64,000 nt of DNA from UBA1368 sp964563125 (GCA_964563125.1 CAZLVY010000004.1:1-64000); one strand, 5' to 3'. Shown: positions 43,283 through 51,824, numbered from the stretch's first letter. Notes: generated from the letters alone by a model not told the origin. Made by a program: numbers and translations.

Positions 43283-44755
43283 ATGACTTTAAAGAAACCG
43301 CAAGAATATTTGGATGACTTAAGGAAAAATAATATTGAGCTATATATGTTTGGCGAAAAAGTCGAAAACTATGTAGATCATCCAATAATCAGACCGTCTA
43401 TTAATGCAATGGCAATGACTTATAAGCTGGCTTCAGAACCGGAGTATGAAGATTTGATGACTACCAAATCAAACTTGACCGGCAATAAGATAAACCGTTT
43501 TACCCATTTACATCAAAGTCCTGAAGACTTAATGAAAAAGGTTAAAATGCAGAGAATGCTTGGTCAAAAGACTGGTTGCTGTTTTCAGAGATGTGTAGGA
43601 ATGGATGCTTTTAATTCAGTATTCAGCACTACTTTTGAAATGGATGAAGCCAAAGGTACCGATTACCATCAACGCTTCAGAAAATATATGGAATATGTTC
43701 AGGAAAATGACCTGGCTGTTGATGGTTGTATGACTGATGCCCGTGGTGACCGCTCCAAGAGTCCTGGTGCCCAGAATGATCCTGATGCATATCTGCATAT
43801 TGTAGAAACCCGCGAAGACGGAATAGTTGTCAGAGGATGCAAACTGCATCAAACCGGTATGATAAATTCGCATGAAATGCTGGTTATGCCTAATAATACT
43901 TTAAAAGAAGAAGATAAAGAATGGGCTGTATCCTTTGCCATACCGATTAATACCCCTGGCATGGTATATGTTTACGGCAGACAATCAAGTGACACCAGAA
44001 AGATGGAAGGCGGCAGCATTGATATTGGTAACAAATACTTTGGCGGCCAGGAAGTAACAACTATATTTAATGATGTATTTGTTCCATGGGACAGAGTCTT
44101 TATGAATGGAGAATGGGATTTTACTGGCATGCTGGTTGAACGCTTTGCCGGTTATCATCGTCAGAGCTATGGCGGATGTAAAGTTGGAGTTGGCGATACC
44201 TTGATTGGTGCAGCGAAAGCAATAACCGATTATCAAGGCGCATCAAGCGCTTCGCATGTAAAGGACAAAATTATTGAAATGTGCCATTTAAATGAAACCC
44301 TTTACTCATGTGGAATTGCTTGTTCTGCTGAAGGAAGAAAAACAGCAGCGGGTAACTATTTAATAGATGTACTTTTGGCTAATATATGTAAGCAGAATGT
44401 TACCAGATTCCCTTATGAGATAGCCAGACTGGCACAGGATTTAGCCGGTGGACTTTTAGTTACCATGCCATCGGAAAAAGACTTTAACCATCCAAAAGTT
44501 GGACCATTACTCAATAAATATATGGCTGCCAAGACAGAAGTTCCAACAGCCAGTCGTCAGAAAATGCTGCGCTTTATAGAAAATCTGACTATGGGTTGTG
44601 CGGCAGTTGGATATCTGACTGAATCAATGCATGGTGCAGGATCACCACAGGCACAAAGAATAATGATTGCCCGTCAGGTTGATCTTAACTACCGCAAAGG
44701 ATTAGCAGAAAAATTATGTGGTGTGCAAGAAAACAATGATGTGGACTGGAAATAA
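43283..44755 (+). CDS. abfD: 4-hydroxybutyryl-CoA dehydratase / vinylacetyl-CoA isomerase
   Basis: 490 residues, full length. It dehydrates 4-hydroxybutyryl-CoA to crotonyl-CoA through a ketyl radical, using FAD and a 4Fe-4S cluster. Cluster ligands match the Clostridium aminobutyricum enzyme: Cys100 and Cys104 in CCFQRCVGMDAF, His292 and Cys299 in GYHRQSYGGCK. The pathway is 4-aminobutyrate or succinate fermentation to butyrate. AbfT and AbfH partners are not in this window. ATG behind AAAGGAG. Expression should need RpoN plus an activator. Confidence 0.95.
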   Translation: MTLKKPQEYLDDLRKNNIELYMFGEKVENYVDHPIIRPSINAMAMTYKLASEPEYEDLMTTKSNLTGNKINRFTHLHQSPEDLMKKVKMQRMLGQKTGCCFQRCVGMDAFNSVFSTTFEMDEAKGTDYHQRFRKYMEYVQENDLAVDGCMTDARGDRSKSPGAQNDPDAYLHIVETREDGIVVRGCKLHQTGMINSHEMLVMPNNTLKEEDKEWAVSFAIPINTPGMVYVYGRQSSDTRKMEGGSIDIGNKYFGGQEVTTIFNDVFVPWDRVFMNGEWDFTGMLVERFAGYHRQSYGGCKVGVGDTLIGAAKAITDYQGASSASHVKDKIIEMCHLNETLYSCGIACSAEGRKTAAGNYLIDVLLANICKQNVTRFPYEIARLAQDLAGGLLVTMPSEKDFNHPKVGPLLNKYMAAKTEVPTASRQKMLRFIENLTMGCAAVGYLTESMHGAGSPQAQRIMIARQVDLNYRKGLAEKLCGVQENNDVDWK

Positions 44756-44761
44756 TAATAA

Positions 44762-45015
44762 TTTAATCGGCAGTGAAATTACAGCAACGAATATGCAGAT
44801 GCAGCAAAAATATTAACAATATATGCAGCAAAACATTTTATTGATGATACAATGATCGTGGCATAATATTCAGCAATAGTTATAGATAATTGGCAGTAAT
44901 TAATGCAGCAACATTAATATGATTTATATAGCATGATTTAGTAATATTCATAATAAGATTTGAACTATTAATTGCAAAATAATTTGTAAATATCACAATA
45001 TCACTGCCGGTTTAA
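44762..45015. mobile_element. Possible MITE-like AT-rich element
   Basis: The 304-bp abfD-45060 spacer is bounded by inverted ends: CGGCAGTGA at 44768-44776 and TCACTGCCG at 45001-45009, each flanked outward by TTTAA. In between are no ORFs but five CAGCAA motifs (at about 44782, 44802, 44826, 44871, 44906). Terminal inverted repeats plus flanking TTTAA suggest a non-autonomous element, but the ends are short, and a long-range RNA stem is the alternative. Confidence 0.35.
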
Positions 45016-45059
45016 TTATATAGCTGGGTCTTCGAATAATAACAGGAGATTTAATTTGC

Positions 45060-45359
45060 ATGAAGTTACGAATTAAGTATTGCGGTGGATGCAATCCACT
45101 TATCAACCGTACTCAAGTAGCAAAAGAAGCAATAGATATATTAAGGAAAAATGTAGATGTTGAAATAGTAGAAAATGAAGCAGACGTAGGAATCGTTGTA
45201 GCAGGTTGCGAGGTTGCTTGCGTCGACCAGTCAGAGATTGAAGATCAAGCCAAACAATGGGTTATCGTGGGTGGGAACCTGGTGGATCACCGGGCTTACC
45301 CCACCCATGAACTACCCGCCATAATCGCTCAAAAAATTATGGAAAAATATTGTGATTAA
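45060..45359 (+). CDS. Small Cys-rich protein (CxxC...CxxxC), unknown
   Basis: 99 residues. Cys8 and Cys11 in YCGGCNPLINR and Cys50 and Cys54 in VAGCEVACVD form a CX2C/CX3C pattern on what looks like an alpha/beta thioredoxin-like or ferredoxin-like fold. An Fe-S cluster or redox disulphide is plausible. ATG with GGAG about 12 bases upstream. It lies between abfD and the DUF1646 transporter with its own terminator. I do not know an assigned function; a redox partner of the AbfD pathway is only a guess from position. Confidence 0.7.
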   Translation: MKLRIKYCGGCNPLINRTQVAKEAIDILRKNVDVEIVENEADVGIVVAGCEVACVDQSEIEDQAKQWVIVGGNLVDHRAYPTHELPAIIAQKIMEKYCD

Positions 45360-45404
45360 AGATGCTAATTTCTTTTTTGAAATAAATCCCCCCTCCCCTC
45401 TTAA

Positions 45405-45447
45405 AATTGGGAAAAGATTAATAAAATAATCTTTTCCCAATTTTTTA
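45405..45447 (+). terminator. Intrinsic terminator after the Cys-rich gene
   Basis: A perfect 16-bp stem (45405-45420 with 45427-45442), 6-base loop, six T. Confidence 0.95.
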
Positions 45448-45566
45448 TATAATAGATTTGCGAATATTCCTTGATTTTTGTTTTGATATAAAGTAAATTT
45501 TATTAGGTATATAGTGTTAGAAATCTTCACTAGTTTTAGCAGGAGATATAGTAAAGGAGAGATATA

Positions 45567-46628
45567 ATGGTAATTGGCGGACTTATAGTTGTTTTATTGT
45601 TGGTGCTTGTCCTGCCTTTTGTTTTTCATCAGGTGGAAGAAAATTTGGAAGTGTTTTTATTCTTAATGGGCATAGTGGCAGCGGTCATCTCTGGAGCAAT
45701 GAATATGGAACTGTTTCTCAGTGCTTTAGAGCATCCAATAATGATTGCTTCAGCTGTTTTCATAGCCGGAGCGCTGTTCTATTTACTAAGAGATCATTTT
45801 AAACGGTTTATGGACATGGTTTTTGCCAAAGTTCCAATTCCTTTAGTAGTTTTTCTGGTGGTAGTATTATTAGGTTTACTCTCCAGCGTAATTACGGCAA
45901 TCATTGCTTCCATTATTCTGGTGGAAATTATTTTTGCCTTACCGGTTGAACGTAAACACAAAATAGTTATTGTGGTATTGGCCTGTTTCTCTATCGGTCT
46001 CGGAGCAGCATTGACTCCTATTGGTGAACCATTGGCAACTATCGCAATAGCAAAATTAAATGTAGACTTCTTTTATCTGGTGAGATTGCTGGGCAAATTT
46101 ATCATTCCTGCTGTGGTGGTACTCGGATTTTTGGCTGCCGGGTACGCAACCTGGGCAGTTAAAAGACAACAAAGTGAAAAACAGTTATCAGCAGTTGATC
46201 ATGGTGACAATTCCGGTGAACCAGAAGAGGAAATGGAAAAGGATACCTGGAAGAGTATTACTTTTAGAGCAGTTAAAATATATTTGTTTGTAATGGCCCT
46301 GACCTTCCTGGGTGAAGGCTTTAAACCTCTTATTGACAAGTATGTATTAGGGCTGGATTACCGTATATTATATTGGATAAATACTGTGTCAGCGGTGTTA
46401 GATAACGCAACTTTGACTGCTGCAGAGATTAGTCCTCAGATGGATGTTATGCAAATCGAAGCTATATTAATGGGACTTATCATTGCCGGCGGAATGCTAA
46501 TTCCCGGTAACATCCCCAATATTATTTCAGCTTCCAAGCTAAGAATATCCAGTACCGAATGGGCAAAAATCGGTGTTCCTTTTGGAGTTATAACTATGCT
46601 GATTTTCTATGTGATTCTTTTTGTATAA
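45567..46628 (+). CDS. DUF1646-family membrane transporter (probable cation antiporter)
   Basis: 353 residues with about ten hydrophobic segments in two halves separated by an acidic loop (about 212-228). Helix-internal motifs GAALTPIGEPLATIA and SAVLDNATLTAAEI with GNIPNIISA resemble the ion-transporter (ArsB/NhaD) superfamily discontinuous helices. DUF1646 genes are known to be linked to Na+-responsive RNA elements, which supports a sodium-linked role. ATG behind AAAGGAGAG. Substrate is not proven. Confidence 0.85.
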   Translation: MVIGGLIVVLLLVLVLPFVFHQVEENLEVFLFLMGIVAAVISGAMNMELFLSALEHPIMIASAVFIAGALFYLLRDHFKRFMDMVFAKVPIPLVVFLVVVLLGLLSSVITAIIASIILVEIIFALPVERKHKIVIVVLACFSIGLGAALTPIGEPLATIAIAKLNVDFFYLVRLLGKFIIPAVVVLGFLAAGYATWAVKRQQSEKQLSAVDHGDNSGEPEEEMEKDTWKSITFRAVKIYLFVMALTFLGEGFKPLIDKYVLGLDYRILYWINTVSAVLDNATLTAAEISPQMDVMQIEAILMGLIIAGGMLIPGNIPNIISASKLRISSTEWAKIGVPFGVITMLIFYVILFV

Positions 46629-46692
46629 AATATGAAGGCCAACAATTGGATCTTTACTGAGTAATTATTATTTGAGATTGTCCTGTTAGTCA

Positions 46693-46721
46693 TTGAAATC
46701 TAAAAATATCTGTGCTATCTT
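46693..46721 (+). promoter_or_regulatory. Promoter of the structured leader
   Basis: TTGAAA (46693-46698), 17 bases, TATCTT (46716-46721), with TGC before the -10 (extended -10). The start point would be about 46728, just before the structured RNA. Confidence 0.65.
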
Positions 46722-46739
46722 TTAAATTAAATTAATATC

Positions 46740-46852
46740 TGTTTACGGTCAAAGTGATTCTGGTGAAAATCGGGAAAGCGAGGGAAAAATGCCTACGTTC
46801 ATAAGATAAAGAATAGGGTGTTTTTTCTATGAGAAATCGGCTTACTAGGGTG
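46740..46852 (+). ncRNA. Candidate structured leader RNA / riboswitch, class not recognised
   Basis: A 110-base non-coding stretch between a promoter and a terminator. It has purine-rich blocks (GGTGAAAATCGGGAAAGCG, AGGGAAAAATGCCTACG) and a small hairpin near 46825-46838. GCCTA (46791-46795) can pair with TAGGC (46866-46870), which is one arm of the terminator, giving a possible antiterminator. The layout is that of a riboswitch. It does not match FMN, SAM, lysine, glycine, B12 box, c-di-GMP or guanidine motifs as I know them. A Na+-I (DUF1646-type) element is suggested only by neighbours. Confidence 0.5.
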
Positions 46853-46886
46853 GGTAGTCTATTAATAGGCTATCCACTTTTTATTT
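46853..46886 (+). terminator. Terminator ahead of the 34-aa ORF
   Basis: An 11-bp stem with two G-T pairs (left arm GTGGGTAGTCT, right arm AGGCTATCCAC) and a 6-base loop is followed by TTTTTA. Its position before the SD of the next ORF suggests regulated termination. Confidence 0.85.
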
Positions 46887-46913
46887 GCTGTTTAATAAAG
46901 GAGGTTTTAGAAA

Positions 46914-47018
46914 GTGGAAAAGTTAACCGCTCAAGTTAAAGAGGAATTACTCAGAACCTTTATTTGGTTAGTAATAGCCGTATCTATATCTACCGCTATA
47001 TATTATTTTGTATGGTAA
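46914..47018 (+). CDS. 34-aa single-pass membrane micro-protein, unknown
   Basis: GTG 46914 lies behind AAAGGAGG. 34 residues: a charged amphipathic start (MEKLTAQVKEELLRT) and one transmembrane helix (FIWLVIAVSISTAIYYFVW). It is the first gene after the structured leader and terminator, and sits between two ion-coupled transporter genes. It resembles no family I know. A small regulatory or accessory subunit of a transporter is an attractive but unproven idea. Confidence 0.6.
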   Translation: MEKLTAQVKEELLRTFIWLVIAVSISTAIYYFVW

Positions 47019-47167
47019 TAAAAAAAATAATTGTTTAGAATGTGTATTACGCTCAAATCAGTATAAAACTATATAAGTAAGATTTCTGGCATTCATTAAA
47101 TAGGAACTAATTATTGTGGTTAATTGTATTGCATAGTCGCAGCAAAGTTTTTATAGGAGGTTAATTA

Positions 47168-48841
47168 GTGGGAGTAGACTTTCAGGCGATGATTTTCGCC
47201 TTTGTTGGAGGACTGGGCTTATTCCTGTTCGGTCTGAAATTTATGTCCGGTGCTTTGCAGGAAGTAGCAGGAGACAGAATGCGCACTATCCTGGAGCAGG
47301 GAACCAAAAGTCCGCTGCGGGGAGTCTTGACCGGTATAGCTGTAACCGGACTTATTCAAAGCAGTAGCGCTACTACCGTATTAACGGTTGGGCTGGTTAA
47401 TGCACAATTATTGACCCTGAGACAGGCTATTGGGATTATCATGGGTGCCAATATAGGAACAACGGTTACCGTTTATTTGATAGGTTTTAATCTGCAGGCA
47501 TATGTATTACCGATTATTGCTATCGGTGTTATCACCCACATGTTTGCGAAAAATAAAAAGGCCCAGTTAGTTGGACAGGCTATACTGGGCTTTGGTATTT
47601 TGTTTTTCGGTCTTTCCATTATGGGAGATGGTATGAGGCCTTTAAAAGACCTGCCAGTTTTTACAGATCTAATGCTGGGTATTGAAGATAATGCTATTGT
47701 GGGTGTTTTAATCGGGGTAATTTTTACTGGAGTCGTACAAGCCAGCAGTGCTACTATAGGTGTTATGCAGGAGTTGGCCTATCAGGGAGCGATGACATAT
47801 AATCAGGCCGTACCTGTTCTATTCGGTGATAACATCGGCACTACTGTTACTGTGTTGTTAGCTTCAATCGGAACCGGTATTGTTGCGAAACGCGCAGCCA
47901 TAACTCATTTCCTGTTTAATGTTATTGGTACCTTAATATTCCTGCCGCTATTTCTTACGGGTATATTTGAAAAAGTCATCATTTACTTTACCAATTATCT
48001 GTTTATATTAATTCCGGGAAATGTTGGTTGGGATGCGCTGAATATAAAACTGCAGATAGCTCAGACCCATTTGGTATTCAACCTCTCAAACACCTTGATC
48101 CAACTGCCTTTTGTTGGATTATTAGCCCTTATAGTTACCAAGATTATTCCTGATTCCGATAAAGAAACAGAACAAGATCAACTCAAGACCATATATATCG
48201 ACAAACGTTTCCTGGCTAACCCATCGGTCGCATTAGCCCAGGCTACCAGGGAAACATTACGCATGGGTGAGATGACCAGGGAAGCATTCAGCAATGCCAT
48301 GGAGTACTTCGAAAAACAGCAACAAAGCCTGCTGGAAAAAGGTGAAAAAATAGAGGACGCTATCGACTATCTGGAAAGAGAAATCACTGATTATATTGTC
48401 CTGGCCTCAGAAAAAAGGCTTTCCAAAGAAGATTCCTATCAGTCTTATGCCTTACTGCAATCATTAAATGATATCGAGAGCATAGCAGACCTGTGCATAA
48501 ATAACATTGAATTAAAAGATTACGCTGCACGGCATCAGGTAACTTTCTCCGGTGAGGCTAAGGATGAGCTGAACCAGATGATAGATTTGACCAAAGAAAC
48601 CTTGATGCTTACTATGCAAACCCTGGAGAAAAAAGATAAATCTCTGGCCTCCCAGGTAGAGAAAAACGAGGAATTGATTGATGAGATGCAACATAATTAC
48701 CGGCGTGCCCATATAAGACGACTAAACGAAAGAGTATGTAATGGCAGTAATGGGGCAGTATACCTCGATCTGCTTGGTAATCTGGAAAGAATTAGCGATT
48801 TGTGCCGCAATATAGTGGGTTATGCAATTGGTGAAAACTAA
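47168..48841 (+). CDS. Na+/phosphate cotransporter with C-terminal PhoU-like domain
   Basis: 557 residues. Two inverted membrane repeats each hold the QSSSATT-type motif (GLIQSSSATTVLTVG and GVVQASSATIGVMQEL) with GANIGTTVTVYLIG and GDNIGTTVTVLLAS, the hallmark of the NptA/PNaS family. From about residue 340 a helical PhoU-like domain follows. It imports phosphate with sodium. GTG start behind TAGGAGGT. A phosphate or sodium link with the preceding leader and DUF1646 gene is likely by context. Confidence 0.93.
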   Translation: MGVDFQAMIFAFVGGLGLFLFGLKFMSGALQEVAGDRMRTILEQGTKSPLRGVLTGIAVTGLIQSSSATTVLTVGLVNAQLLTLRQAIGIIMGANIGTTVTVYLIGFNLQAYVLPIIAIGVITHMFAKNKKAQLVGQAILGFGILFFGLSIMGDGMRPLKDLPVFTDLMLGIEDNAIVGVLIGVIFTGVVQASSATIGVMQELAYQGAMTYNQAVPVLFGDNIGTTVTVLLASIGTGIVAKRAAITHFLFNVIGTLIFLPLFLTGIFEKVIIYFTNYLFILIPGNVGWDALNIKLQIAQTHLVFNLSNTLIQLPFVGLLALIVTKIIPDSDKETEQDQLKTIYIDKRFLANPSVALAQATRETLRMGEMTREAFSNAMEYFEKQQQSLLEKGEKIEDAIDYLEREITDYIVLASEKRLSKEDSYQSYALLQSLNDIESIADLCINNIELKDYAARHQVTFSGEAKDELNQMIDLTKETLMLTMQTLEKKDKSLASQVEKNEELIDEMQHNYRRAHIRRLNERVCNGSNGAVYLDLLGNLERISDLCRNIVGYAIGEN

Positions 48842-48865
48842 CTTTGCTTAGTTAATTTAGAAACA

Positions 48866-48905
48866 AAAAAGGGTAGCTCATATAGATGAACTCCCCTTTT
48901 TTGCT
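48866..48905. terminator. Bidirectional terminator between Na/Pi and metQ
   Basis: An imperfect 16-bp hairpin with A-run before and T-run after, centred between convergent genes, so it can serve both strands. Confidence 0.8.
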
Positions 48906-48921
48906 TTTTTTTGCAATATTT

Positions 48922-49746
48922 TTAGAAAGCTGGAACACACGCTCCGTCGTAGGTATCTTCTATGAACTTCTTCACTTCCGGTGACTGTAAAGCAGCCCCC
49001 AGCTTGGCAATAGCTTCATTATCTTTGTTTTCACTTTTAACTACTAAAATATTGGCAAAAGGAGAGTCTTTATCTTCCATAAAGATAGAATCCTTAACCG
49101 GGTTTAAGCCGCCTTCCAGGGCATAATTACTGTTGATAACACAAATGTCGGCATCATCAAGTGTACGGGGAAGCATTGCGGCATCCATCATAGTTACTTT
49201 AATATTTTTGGGATTTTCGACGATGTCTTTATCAGTAGCAGTAATGCCAGCACCATCCTTTAACTTGATTATTCCGGCTTTTTCCAGAACCGCTAATGCT
49301 CTGCCACCATTGGTAGCATCATTAGGTATACCAACTGTTGCTCCATCGGCTAAATCTTTAATGTCGGTTATTTTCTTGGAATAAACGCCCATTGGTTCAT
49401 TATGAACTTTTACGGTCCAGACCAAATCAGCATCATTATTAGCATTGTAATCATCCAGATAGGGGACATGCTGGAAGAAGTTAGCATCAATTTGCCCTTC
49501 CTGCAGAGCGGGATTTAATTGCACATAATCAGTAAAAACATTAACGGTTAAGTCAATGTCTTGTTCAGCTAACATGGGAACTACCTGCTCTAAGATTTCC
49601 GCATGAGGCTGAGCAGTAGCACCAACTACTAATTTGGTTTTTTCCACAGGAGCAGGAGCGTCCTTGTCAGTTGCATTATCGCCGCAGCCTGCCAGAACTC
49701 CCCCCAGTAAAATTAAACATAAAAACAATCCAAGATATTTTTTCAC
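48922..49746 (-). CDS. metQ: Methionine ABC transporter lipoprotein MetQ
   Basis: 274 residues, NlpA/MetQ family. Signal peptide with lipobox LAGC (Cys21), then the binding protein (VVGATAQPHAEILEQV, FFQHVPYLDDYN, VGIPNDATNGGRAL, NSNYALEGGL). It binds methionine outside the membrane. It is the third gene of metNIQ on the minus strand, six bases after metI, and is controlled by the SAM-I riboswitch, which supports methionine as the ligand. Confidence 0.95.
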   Translation of the reverse strand: MKKYLGLFLCLILLGGVLAGCGDNATDKDAPAPVEKTKLVVGATAQPHAEILEQVVPMLAEQDIDLTVNVFTDYVQLNPALQEGQIDANFFQHVPYLDDYNANNDADLVWTVKVHNEPMGVYSKKITDIKDLADGATVGIPNDATNGGRALAVLEKAGIIKLKDGAGITATDKDIVENPKNIKVTMMDAAMLPRTLDDADICVINSNYALEGGLNPVKDSIFMEDKDSPFANILVVKSENKDNEAIAKLGAALQSPEVKKFIEDTYDGACVPAF

Positions 49747-49752
49747 TCTCCA

Positions 49753-50469
49753 CTACCTCCCTTTATTATTAGCCTGACTAGCCAGTCTATCACCAATCAT
49801 TTGGATAGCCTGAACCATTATGATTAGAACAATTACAGTTATAAACATTATCGAGTCTTCGTAGCGTTGATAACCGTAATAATATGCCAGAGTTCCCAGT
49901 CCACCTCCCCCCACAATTCCGGCCATTGCAGAGTAGCCGATTAAATTAATTGTTGTTATAGCAACCCCCAATAATATTGAAGGTTTGGCTTCAGGCAGCA
50001 GTACCTTGCTGATAATTTCCCAGGTATTAGCGCCCATCGACAGGGCAGCTTCCACCAGTCCCCATTCAATTTCTTTCAAAGATGCTTCTACCAGTCTGGC
50101 CACGAAAGGTATAGCAGCAAGTGTAAGCGGTACTATTGAAGCAGCAGTTCCAATAGATGTTCCTACTAAGAATCGGGTCAGGGGAATGACCAAAATCAAA
50201 AAGATGATAAATGGAATCGATCGGGTAGCATTTACAATAGAACCTAATACCAGATTAACCGATTTATTTTCAGAAACATGATTTTCCGATGTTATAACCA
50301 GGATTATTCCTAATGCCAGGCCAAATACATAACTGAGCAAGGTTGAAATAGCTACCATATAAATGGTCTCCCAGGTGGCTATTAAAATTTTCTCCGGAAT
50401 CCAGGCATTTTCACCTAACGAAGATACTAAAAGACTATTGATATCTATTGCGGTAATAAAATCAAACAT
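49753..50469 (-). CDS. metI: Methionine ABC transporter permease MetI
   Basis: 238 residues with five to six hydrophobic helices. The EAA loop is present (EASLKEIEWGLVEAALSMGAN) and contacts MetN. The sequence NATRSIPFIIFLILVIPLTR is typical of D-methionine/methionine permeases. It overlaps metN by eight bases, indicating translational coupling. About 20 residues longer than usual at the N-terminus. Confidence 0.94.
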   Translation of the reverse strand: MFDFITAIDINSLLVSSLGENAWIPEKILIATWETIYMVAISTLLSYVFGLALGIILVITSENHVSENKSVNLVLGSIVNATRSIPFIIFLILVIPLTRFLVGTSIGTAASIVPLTLAAIPFVARLVEASLKEIEWGLVEAALSMGANTWEIISKVLLPEAKPSILLGVAITTINLIGYSAMAGIVGGGGLGTLAYYYGYQRYEDSIMFITVIVLIIMVQAIQMIGDRLASQANNKGR

Positions 50470-51475
50470 TTTGCAGCACCTCTATTTCCAAACCTTGTTC
50501 ATGTAAAAATTCTGTTGCTTCTTTAATCACCATATCTTCACCGTTAAGTTCCAGCACCAGATTGCCAAAAGGAGTATCTTTGACCCGGTCTATGTTGCCA
50601 TAGATAATATTAGCTCTTACATCATAACGCCTTATCATAGACGAGATAATTGGCTCTCCGGCTGAGTCACCGATAAAGGACACTCTTATCAATTGGCCGC
50701 GCGATCTGCTTTGCAATAATTCCTCGGGAATTTCTTGCTTAATAAGCGAGTTAATAAAGCTCTTAGATGTAGGAGTGCCTGGGTTGGAGAAAATTTTCAA
50801 GACGTTTCCCACTTCTACGATGCGGGAATTATCAATTACTGCTACCCGGTCACAAACCTGTTTAATGACATTCATATCATGGGTAATCAATAAAATAGTC
50901 AAATTCAATTTGGCATTAATATCTTTTAAAAGCTTTAATATTGATTTAGTAGTCTGCGGATCCAGAGCAGAAGTAGCTTCATCTGATAAAAGAATTTTGG
51001 GATTATTAGCCAGTGCCCGGGCAATACCTACCCGCTGTTTTTGACCACCGCTTAATTGATCGGGATATACCAGGGCTTTGTCAGTTAACCCTACTATTTC
51101 AAGTAATTCGTTTACTCTTTTTTTCGCTTCAGTAACCGGCACCTTGCTAATTTCTAAGGGAAACATAATATTATCAAAGACATTGCGTGACGACAAAAGG
51201 TTAAATTGCTGAAATATCATACCTATCTTTTGCCGAGAACTGCGCAGGTCTTTTTTATCTAAAGAGGTAATAGTCTGACCGTCAACAATTATTGAACCTT
51301 CAGTTGGTTTTTCCAGCATATTAATACATCTGATCAAAGTGCTCTTTCCTGCGCCACTGAGACCTATTATGCCAAAAATCTCCCCTTTATTTACTTTCAA
51401 ACTCACCTGGTCCAAGGCCAAAACATCTTGCATTGGGGTTTTATAAATCTTAGTCAGATTAGAAATTTCAATCAA
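50462..51475 (-). CDS. metN: Methionine ABC transporter ATPase MetN with NIL domain
   Basis: 337 residues. Walker A GLSGAGKST, signature LSGGQKQRVGIARAL, Walker B ILLSDEATSALDP, H-loop ITHDMNVI; then a C-terminal NIL (ACT-like) domain from about 265 that binds methionine and causes transinhibition. TTG start with GGGAGG eight bases before it. First gene of the operon after the SAM-I riboswitch. Confidence 0.96.
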   Translation of the reverse strand: MIEISNLTKIYKTPMQDVLALDQVSLKVNKGEIFGIIGLSGAGKSTLIRCINMLEKPTEGSIIVDGQTITSLDKKDLRSSRQKIGMIFQQFNLLSSRNVFDNIMFPLEISKVPVTEAKKRVNELLEIVGLTDKALVYPDQLSGGQKQRVGIARALANNPKILLSDEATSALDPQTTKSILKLLKDINAKLNLTILLITHDMNVIKQVCDRVAVIDNSRIVEVGNVLKIFSNPGTPTSKSFINSLIKQEIPEELLQSRSRGQLIRVSFIGDSAGEPIISSMIRRYDVRANIIYGNIDRVKDTPFGNLVLELNGEDMVIKEATEFLHEQGLEIEVLQNV

Positions 51476-51537
51476 ATGTTTATCCTCCCAGCAAAAAATA
51501 AACCTCTTTGTCTAACACAAAGAGGCAAGAAAACAAA

Positions 51538-51637
51538 NNNNNNNNNNNNNNNNNNNNNNNNNNNNNNNNNNNNNNNNNNNNNNNNNNNNNNNNNNNNNNN
51601 NNNNNNNNNNNNNNNNNNNNNNNNNNNNNNNNNNNNN
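51538..51637. other. Assembly gap of 100 N flanked by identical 55-base ends
   Basis: Bases 51483-51537 equal 51638-51692. As at 17005, the true sequence probably has one copy and no gap. The duplication makes the riboswitch terminator appear twice. Confidence 0.95.
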
Positions 51638-51644
51638 TCCTCCC

Positions 51645-51680
51645 AGCAAAAAATAAACCTCTTTGTCTAACACAAAGAGG
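51645..51680 (-). terminator. Expression-platform terminator of the SAM-I riboswitch
   Basis: On the minus strand CCTCTTTG and CAAAGAGG form an 8-bp stem, with a 7-base loop and a U-rich tail. It lies between the aptamer and metN; a second apparent copy before the gap (51503-51525) is the assembly duplicate. Confidence 0.9.
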
Positions 51681-51697
51681 CAAGAAAACAAATCTTG

Positions 51698-51800
51698 CTC
51701 TTATCTGCCAGACTACACATCTGCAGGAATTAGCACCATGCTATAAATAGCTGGTTGCCGGGCTTCATCGGGCCAGTCCCTCTGCCTCTCTGGATAAGAG
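51698..51800 (-). ncRNA. SAM-I riboswitch (S-box)
   Basis: Read on the minus strand: CTCTTATCCAGAGAGGCAGA, GGGACTGGCCCGATGAAGCC, CGGCAACCAG, GTGCTAATTCCTGCAG and the closing AGATAAGAG, which pairs with the 5' end. These are all the conserved S-box segments in order. SAM should stop transcription before metNIQ. Confidence 0.97.
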
Positions 51801-51824
51801 ATATAAAGCTTAATATTTTAGTAT

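Noticed and set aside
44892..44907. Second sigma-54-like site TGGCAGTAATTAATGC
   Set aside because: The GG to GC spacing is 11, not the required 10, and no suitable start follows.
46748..46800. Resemblance of the leader to a cobalamin riboswitch (GGTGAAAATC...)
   Set aside because: The B12 box and the rest of the conserved core are missing, and no cobalamin gene is near.
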